The notes beneath the pieces are model-generated. The model was given only the letters and a program-made list of their open reading frames with translations. It did not search any database and had not been told where the DNA came from. Below are positions 9,601-18,600 of a DNA stretch of 64,000 nt, piece after piece (the stretch's first letter is position 1; every line of letters begins with the position of its first letter). Source of the DNA: DATEPR01 sp036502345 (GTDB lineage: Bacteria > Actinomycetota > Actinomycetes > Mycobacteriales > Pseudonocardiaceae); contig DASXYT010000242.1 in NCBI GenBank assembly GCA_036502345.1, positions 31,154-95,153 of the forward strand, in the 5' to 3' direction. The translations under genes and the position numbers were made by a program.

Positions 9601-12600
9601 CCGGGCCAGCGAGGTCAGCACGGCGTCCGGACCGAGTTCGACGTAGTCCGTGACACCTTCCTCGGCCAGGCACCGCACACCGTCGGCGAAGCGCACGGCC
9701 TCCCGGATGTGGCGCACCCAGTACTCGGCGGAGGTGAGCTCCGCCGCCGTGGCGACAGCACCGGTCAGGTTGGACACGACGGGGATGCGCGGCGCGTGCA
9801 ACGTCAGGCCCTCGACCACGGTGCGGAACTCGGCCAGCACGTCGTCCATGTGCGACGAGTGGAAGGCGTGCGAGACGGGCAGGCGAGTCGTGCGCACGCC
9901 CTCCGCGCGCCACGCCGCCGCGATCTCGTCCGCCGCGTCGGCGTCACCCGAGATCACCACGGCCCGTGGACCGTTGACGGCGGCGACACCGAGCCGGTCA
10001 CCGTACGGGGCAAGCCGGTCGCGCACGTCCGCCTCGGCTGCCTCGACCGCGACCATGGCGCCGCCGGCCCTGGCCGCCTGCATCAGCCTGCCGCGCTCGG
10101 CGACCAGGGCGCAGGCGTCCGGCAGGTCCAGCACGCCTGCGACACACGCCGCCGTGAGCTCGCCGACCGAGTGGCCGAGCAGGTAGTCGGGCGTCACGCC
10201 GTAGTGCTCGAACAGCCGGTACAGAGCCAGTTCGACGGCGAACAGCGCGGCCTGGGTGAACACCGTGCGGTCCAACAGTGCCGCGTCGGCCGAATCGGCG
10301 TCGGCGAACAGCACGTCCTTGAGCGGGCGGGGCAGGCGCGGATCCAGGTGTCGGCACACCTCGTCCAGCGCCGCAGCGAACGCGGGGTGCTTCGGGTAGA
10401 GGTCGCCGCACATGCCGGGCCGCTGGCTGCCCTGGCCGGTGAACAGGAACGCGATCTTCGTGGGTGCCCCGTTCTTCCTACCCAGCACCACACTTGTGGT
10501 GGTTTCGCCACGTGCGACGGCGGTGAGGCCGCGCAGCAACGACTCGCGGTCGGCACCGAGCGCGGCGGCACCACGGTCCAGCACGGCGCGTCCGGTGGCT
10601 AGCGAGTAGCCGATGTCGGCGACGGACTGCTCGGGGTGGTCCTCGACGTGCCGGGCCAGCCGGGCCGCCTGAGCGCGCACCGCCTCGTCGGTCCTGCCGG
10701 TCACGATCCAGGCCACGGTGTCCTCGGTGGCCGCGCGTGCGACGGTGGGGGCGACGTCGGGCGCCTGCTCCACGATCAGGTGAGCGTTGGTACCGCTGAT
10801 CCCGAACGAGGACACCCCCACCCGCCTCGGCCGGCCGACCTCGGGCCAGTCCCGCCGCGTGGCCAACAAGCTCAGTCCGCTGGCCTCCCAGTCCACATGG
10901 GACGACGGCTGGTCGGCGTGCAGCGACTTCGGCAGCACGCCGGCGCGCAGCGCACCCACCATCTTGATCACGCCACCGATACCGGCGGCGGCCTGCGAGT
11001 GGCCGATGTTGGACTTCAGCGAACCGACGAACAGCCGACCGTCGCCGACCCGACCCCGCCCGTAGACCGCGGCCAACGCCTCCGCCTCGATCGGGTCGCC
11101 CAACACCGTTCCGGTGCCGTGCGCCTCCACCGCGTCCACATCGGCGGCGGACAGGTCGGCGTCCGCCAACGCGGCCCGGATCACGGCCTCCTGCGACGGA
11201 CCGTGCGGCGCGGTCAGACCGTTGGACGCACCGTCCTGGTTGACGGCGGTCCCGCGCACCACGGCCAGCACCCGGTGGCCCGACCGGCGCGCGTCCGAGA
11301 GCCGCTCCACCAGCACCAGGCCGACGCCTTCGGACCAACCCGTGCCGTCGGCGCCCGCGCCGAACGACTTGCACCGGCCGTCGGCGGCCAGGCCACGCTG
11401 CCGGGAGAACTCCACGAAGGTGTGCGGGCTGCTCATCACGGTCACACCGCCCGCGAGCACGAGATCGCACTCGCCGGTACGCAACGACCGGACGGCCAGG
11501 TGCAGCGCGACCAGGGACGACGAGCACGCCGTGTCGACCGTGACCGACGGGCCCTGCAGACCGTACGTGTACGAGAGTCGTCCGGACAGGACACTGGACA
11601 GGTTCCCGGCGAGCAGGAAGCCCTCGAACTCCTCGGGGGTGCGGGCCAACCGGGACGCGTAGTCGGCGTACATGGCGCCCGTGTAGACGCCGGTGTTGCT
11701 GCCCCGCAGGGTTTCCGGGTCGATGCCGGCGCTCTCGAAGGTCTCCCACGCGGTTTCCAGCAGCAGGCGCTGCTGCGGGTCGGTGGCGGCCGCCTCACGC
11801 GGGGACAGACCGAAGAACTCGCGGTCGAACAGATCCGCGTCGTGCAGGAAGCCGCCCTCCCGCGTGTACGACGTGCCGATCCGTTCCGGGTCGAGGTCGT
11901 AGAGCCGGTCGGTGTCCCAGCCGCGGTTGGTCGGGAACTCGCCGACCGCGTCCACACCGTCGGCCACCAGCCGCCACAGATCCTCCGGCGAGGACACCCC
12001 ACCGGGGAAACGACACGCCATCCCGACGATCGCGATCGGCTCGTCGGCCCGGGCCCTTGGCTGCTGCCGGGTCGTCGACACCGGCTTCGGCTTCGCGTCG
12101 GCCACCCGCGACAGCACGTGCGCCGCGAGCTTGGCCGGGGTCGGGTGGTCGAAGACGGCGGTGGCGGTGAGCCGCAGCCCGGTCGAGGTCCCCAACCGGT
12201 TGCGCAGGTCCACACCCGCCATGGAGTCGAACCCGAGGTCGTTGAAGGTGCGTCGGGCGTCGACGGCACTCACGCTCGCGTGGCCGAGGACCGCCGCTGC
12301 CTCGGCGCGGATCAGGTCGAGTACGGCGTCCGACCGCTTGGCCTCGGGTAGCGCGGCGATCCGGACCGCCCAGCCGGATGTCGGCCGCGCCTGGGTGGCG
12401 GATCGTGGCTGCTGCCGCACGAGTGCGCGGTAGAGGTGCGGTACCGGTGCGTCGTCCCGCGCCAGCCGGGCCGGTGCCAGCGCGGCCGGCACGACGAGCG
12501 GCCGGTCCGCGGCGAGGCACGCGTCGAACAGGGCGAGGCCCTGTGCCGGCGTCAGCGGCGTGATGCCGACCCGTGCCCACCGGTCCAGGTCGGCCCGGGT

Positions 12601-15600
12601 GAGCCGGGCGCCCATGCCGTGGGTGGCGTCCCACAGTCCCCACGCCAGCGACGTGCCGGCCAGGCCCCGGGACGCGCGGTGCTGGGCGATGGCGTCCAGC
12701 ACCGTGTTGGCTGCCGCGTAGTTGGCCTGCCCCGCCGTGCCGGTGATACCGGAGACGGAGGAGAACAGGACGAACGCGGCGAGGTCCATGCCCTCGGTCA
12801 GTTCGTGCAGTGCCCGCGCGGCGTCGGCCTTGGGCCGCAGCACCTCGGCCAGCCCCGTCTCGGTCAGCGACTCGACGGTCGCGTCGGCCAGCACACCGGC
12901 GGCGTGCACCACGGCGGTCAGCGGGTGCTGGTCGGACACGTCGGCGACGAGCCGGGACAACACGTCGCGATCGGCGACGTCGGCGGCGGCGATGGTGACC
13001 GCCTCCGCACCCAGCGAGGCCAACTCGGCAGTGAGTTCGGCGGCGCCGGACGCGGCAGGACCGCTCCGGCTGACCAGCAGCAGGTGCCGCACGCCGTACG
13101 CGGTCACCAGGTGCCGGGCGAACAGGGCACCAAGACCGCCGGTGCCGCCGGTGATCAGCACCGTGCCGGCCGGGTCGAGGCGCGGGGCCACCGTGCCGGC
13201 CGGGCGGCAGCGGACGAGCCGGGGAACGTGGATCTCGCCGGCGCGAACGGCCGACTGGGGCTCCCCGGTGGCCACAGCGGCGGGCAGCAGGGCGGTCGCC
13301 GCATCGTCGGCATCGAGGTCGGCGACGAGCACCCGGCCGGGGTGCTCGGACTGCACCGAGCGGACCAGTCCCCAGATCCCGGCGGCGGCCAGATCCACGT
13401 CGTCGGTGGGGCGCACAGCGATGGCGTTCCGCGTGACCAGCAGCAGCCGGGCGTCGGCCGTGCTGCCGTCGGCAAGCCATCCCTGGACCAGGCGCAGGGC
13501 GGCCTGCGGGGTGTCGACGTCGGCGACGACGATGTCGGCTGCCGTGCCGCTGCCGTGGTCGGCCCAGGTCAGGGACAGGTCCTCGGCCGGGGTGGGCACG
13601 ACCGGCCAGTCCACTGTGAACAGTGCGTCGGCGACACCGCCGGTTGCGGCCGCGATGCGCTTCCTGAGCACCGGCCGCAGCGCCAGCGACCCGACCGTGG
13701 CCACGAGCGTGCCGTCCGGCTCGGCGAGCACCACAGCCGTGGTGCCGTCGGCATTGGGCGTGCTGCGCACCCTGAGTTCGGTCGCGCCGCTGGTGTGCAG
13801 GGTGACGTCGATCCAGTTGAACGGCAGGTGGATGCGCTCGGTGTCCCCGTCGGGCGCGGCGCCGAGGACGAGTGCGTGCAGTGCCATGTCCAGCAATGCC
13901 GGGTGCACGCGGTACCGCTGCGCACTCCCCCGCACCGGCTCGGGCAGCCGGATCTCGGCGAAGGTCGACGTGCCGCGCCGCCACACCGACGTCAGGCCCT
14001 GGAAGGCGGAACCGTAGTGGTAGCCGAGTTCCGCGAGGCGCGGGTACACGTCGTCCACCGGTTGCGCGGTCGCGCCGTCGGGCGGCCAGGTGGCGAGTTC
14101 GTCCGGCTCGGCGGGCCGTTCGTCGGCGGGCAGCAGGACACCGGTGGCGTGCCGGGTCCACGCGCGGGTCGCGCCCTCTTCCGGCCGGGCGTGGATCGTG
14201 ACGGCGCGCTGACCTGCCGCGTCCGCCGCGGCAACGGCCACCTGGAGCTGGAGGGCGGCGTGCTCGGGCAGCAGCAGCGGGTTTTCCAGCGTCAGCTCGC
14301 CCACGGTCGGGACACCGAGCCGGTCGCCTGCGGCGACGGCCAGTTCGAGGAACACCGTGGCCGGCACGACGGCGCTGCCCGCGATCATGTGGTCGGCCAG
14401 CCACGGGTGGGCCGACCGCGAGACACGTCCGGTGAACACGGCGTCGGCGCGGTCGGCGTAGTCGACCTCACCGGCCAGCAGCGGGTGATCGGCGGGGTCG
14501 AGTCCCAGCGAGCGGGCGTCGGTGCTGGCCACGGGGTGCTGCCAGAAGTGGTCCCGCTGGAAGGCGTACGTGGGCAGCGGTGCCGGCGTGGCCGCCGGGA
14601 AGAACGAGCCCGCGCGCAGCGGTGCACCGTGCACGTGTGCCACGGCCAGGCCTGCGCTGAGGGTCTCGCCCTCGTCGTGCCCCGCCCGCAGCAGCGGGAC
14701 CACGGTGACGGTCTCGCTGTCCACGGCGCCCGCTGCCATGGGGGTGAGGACGGCGTCCGGGCCGACCTCGATGAACACCGTGGCACCCAGAGTGACCAGT
14801 CGACGGGCAGCGTCGGCGAACAACACGGTGTCCCGGATCTGCCTGGTCCAGTAGTCCGGCGAGGTCAGTTGCTCGACGGTGGCCCGCTCGCCGGTCACCG
14901 TCGAGACGATCGGGATGCGGGGTGCACCGAGGTCGAGACCGGCGACGACCGCACGGAAGTCGTCCAGGATGTCGTCCATGTGCTGGGAGTGGAAGGCGTG
15001 GCTCACGGTCAGCCTGCGCACGCGCCTGCCAGCCTCGCGCCACAGCGCGGCAACGTGTTCGGCCTCGGCGTCGTCGCCAGACACGACCACCGACCGTGGT
15101 CCGTTCACGGCGGCCAGGCAGACCCGGTCCGCCCGGTCGACCAGCGAACGCAGCACCTCGTCCGGCTCGGCCTCGATCGCGATCATCGCGCCACCGGCCC
15201 GGGCGGCCTGCATCAGCCTGCCGCGAGCGGCGACGAGGCGGGCGGCGTCGGGCAGCGAGAACACGCCTGCCACGTGGGCCGCGCCGAGCTCGCCGATCGA
15301 GTGGCCGGCCAGCAGGCCCGGCACGGTGCCGTGGTGTTCGAGGAGCCGGCACAGGGCCGTCTCCAGCGCGAACAGCGCGGGCTGGGTGTACGAGGTGAGA
15401 TGCAGCAGGCGGCCCGGCGCGCTGTCCGCATCGGCGAACATGATGTCGCGCAACGGTTCGTCCAGCAGGCCGTCGAAGGCCGCGCAGATCTCGTCGAGCG
15501 CGGCGGCGAAGACGGGGTGGGCCGCGTACAGCTCGCGGCCCATGCCGGCGCGCTGGGCGCCCTGGCCGGTGAACAGGAAGGCCGTGCGCCCTGCGTCGAC

Positions 15601-18600
15601 CGCCGAGCCGAGACGCAGGTTCGGTGCGGTGGCGCCGGTCGCGACGGCGGCCAGACCGGCCCGCAGGTCGGCCGTACCACAGCCGAGGATCACGGCCCGG
15701 TGCTCGAAGGTCGAGCGCGTCGTGGCGAGGGCGAGCCCGATGTCGTCGGGATCCGCGTCGGACGTGTCGAGGTGCGTCAGCAGGCGTGCGGCCTGGGCCC
15801 GCAACGCGGTGGCACCGCGTGCGCTGAGCACCCACGGGGTCGGCAGGTCGCCGGTCGGTGCGGCACCGGCCGGGTGCCCGGTGGGCGCGCCATCGGGAGC
15901 CTGCTCCAGGATCAGGTGGGCGTTCGTGCCGCTGATCCCGAAGGAGGACACCCCCGCCCGTCGCGGGCGACCCATCTCGGGCCATTCCCGCTGCGATGAC
16001 AGCAGGCTCAGCCCACTGTTCGCCCAGTCCACATGGGACGACGGCGGGTCGGCGTGCAGCGAACGGGGCAACACACCGGTCCGCAGCGCACCGACCATCT
16101 TGATCACACCACCGACACCGGCCGCGGCCTGGGCATGACCGATGTTCGACTTCAGCGAACCCACGAACAGCGCGGTCTCCCGATCCCGCCCGTACACCGA
16201 GGCCAACGCGTCGGCCTCGATCGGGTCACCCAACACCGTTCCGGTGCCGTGTGCCTCCACCGCGTCCACATCGGCGGCGGACAGACCGGCGGCCGCCAAG
16301 GCGGCCCGGATCACAGCCTCCTGCGACGGACCGTGCGGCGCGGTCAGACCGTTGGACGCACCGTCCTGGTTGACGGCGCTGCCCCGCACCACCGCGAGGA
16401 CCTGATGTCCCCGCCGCAGCGCGTCGGACAGCCGCTCCACCAGGACCAGGCCGACGCCCTCGGCCCAACCCGTACCGTCCGCACCGGCACCGAACGGCTT
16501 GCAACGACCGTCCACCGCCAACCCCCGCTGCCGCGAGAACTCCACGAACATCCCCGGCGCGGACATCACCGTGGCGCCACCCGCCAGGGCCAGATCGCAT
16601 TCGCCGGACCGCAGTGAGCGGACAGCAAGGTGCAGCGCCACCAACGACGACGAGCACGCCGTGTCGACGGTCAGCGCTGGCCCGGTCAGGCCGAGTTGGT
16701 AGGCGATGCGTCCGGACGCGACGCTGGTGGTGGTGCCGGTCAGCACGTGGCCGTGGGTGGCCTCGGGTGCCTCGGTCATCCTCGGCCCGTACTCCATGGC
16801 CGTCGCGCCGACGAAGACACCGGTGCCGCTACCGTGCAACGACTTCGGGTCGATGCCGGCCCGCTCGACCGCCTCCCACGCGGTCTCCAGCAGCAGCCGC
16901 TGCTGCGGATCCATCGCCTCGGCCTCACGCGGGGAGATGCCGAAGAACGCAGCGTCGAACTCGCCCGCGTCGTAGAGGAAACCGCCGTGCCGCACGGTAC
17001 TGCGGCCCGGCCGACCGGGGTCCGGGTCGTAGAGGTCGGCGGCCCAGCCACGGTTGGTCGGGAACTCACCGACCGCGTCCACGCCGTCGGCCACCAGCCG
17101 CCACAGGTCCTCCGGCGAGGACACCCCACCGGGGAAACGACACGCCATCCCCACGATCGCGATCGGCTCGTCGTCCCGAATCGTCAGCGCGGGCCGGGAT
17201 TCGACCGGAGCGGCGTCCCGTTGTTCCGACTCGACGAACGCGATCAGCGCGGCGGGCGTCGGGTGGGCGTAGAGCAGGCCGCTCGGCAGCGCCAGGCCGG
17301 TGGCCTGCGCCAGCGCGGTCCGCAGCTCGGTGGCCATCAGCGAGGTGAAACCGAGGTCCCGGAACGCGGTGTGCTCCGGGACCCGCTCGCCCGGCTCGCT
17401 GCCGAGTACGGCGGCGATGTGCGCGTTCACCAGTTCCTCGACGCCGAGATCGGCCACTGCGTGCCGCGGTTCGGCGGTCTCGGCCGGACGCGGGGCGGGC
17501 GCGGCGGTCGTGCCGGCCTCGAACCAGTAGTGCTTCCGCTGGAAGGCGTAGGTGGGCAGCTCGATGTGTGCGCGGCCGTGGTCCGCGCCGCTGACCGCCG
17601 TCCAGTCGACGGCGTGGCCACGGACGTGGGCCTGCGCGATCGAGTTGAGGGCCGTGGTCACGTCGGACCGGCCGGCGCGCAGCACCGGGACGGCGACGAC
17701 AGCGCCGACGCAGGCGGCCGCGTGCGTGGCGAGCACCCCGTCGGGACCGAGCTCCAGCAGTGTGGTGACGCCCTCGGCGGCCAGCGTGCCGACCGCGGCC
17801 ATGAAGCGCACCGGCCTGCGGACCTGTTCGACCCAGTAGTCGGGCGACATGAGCTGTGCCGCGGTGGCCAGTGCGCCGGTGACCGTGGACACGACGGGCA
17901 GCACCGGCGGCGCGTAGCGCAGCGAGCCGATCGCGGCCCGGAACTCGTCGAGCATGGCGTCCATGTGCGGCGAGTGGAACGCGTGGCTCACGTCGAGTCG
18001 CTTCGTCCTGCGGCCACGCCCGGCGAACACGGCGGAGACGCGGTCGGCGGCCTCGGCGTCCCCGGAGATCACCACGGAGTCGGGACCGTTGACGGCCGCG
18101 ACGGCCAGCCGACCGGCCTCGGCGCGCAGCAGCTCGGTCACCTCGTCCTCGGTCGCCTGCACGGCCACCATGGCACCGCCGCCCGGCAGTGCCTGCATCA
18201 GCCGGGCACGAGCCGCGACCAGGCGGGCCGCGTCGGGCAGCGAGAACACCCCGGCGACGTGGGCGGCGCTGACCTCGCCGATCGAGTGGCCTGCCACGTG
18301 GTCCGGGCGCACGCCGCACGACTCCAGCAGCCGGAACAGCGCCACCTCGACCGCGAACAGGGCGGGCTGGGTGAAACCGGTGCGGTCCAGGTCCGGCCCG
18401 CCCTCGGCGATCACGTCGGCCAGCGGCCGGTCCAGGAGCGGATCGAGCTGCGCGGCGACCTCGTCGAAGGCCTCGGCGTACCGGGGGAAGGCCTCGTAGA
18501 GGCCGCTGCCCATGCCGGCCCGCTGCGCGCCCTGCCCTGTGAAGACGAAGCCGAGCCGACCCGGTGCCACCACACCGGACACGACCGAGGCCGACGGCGT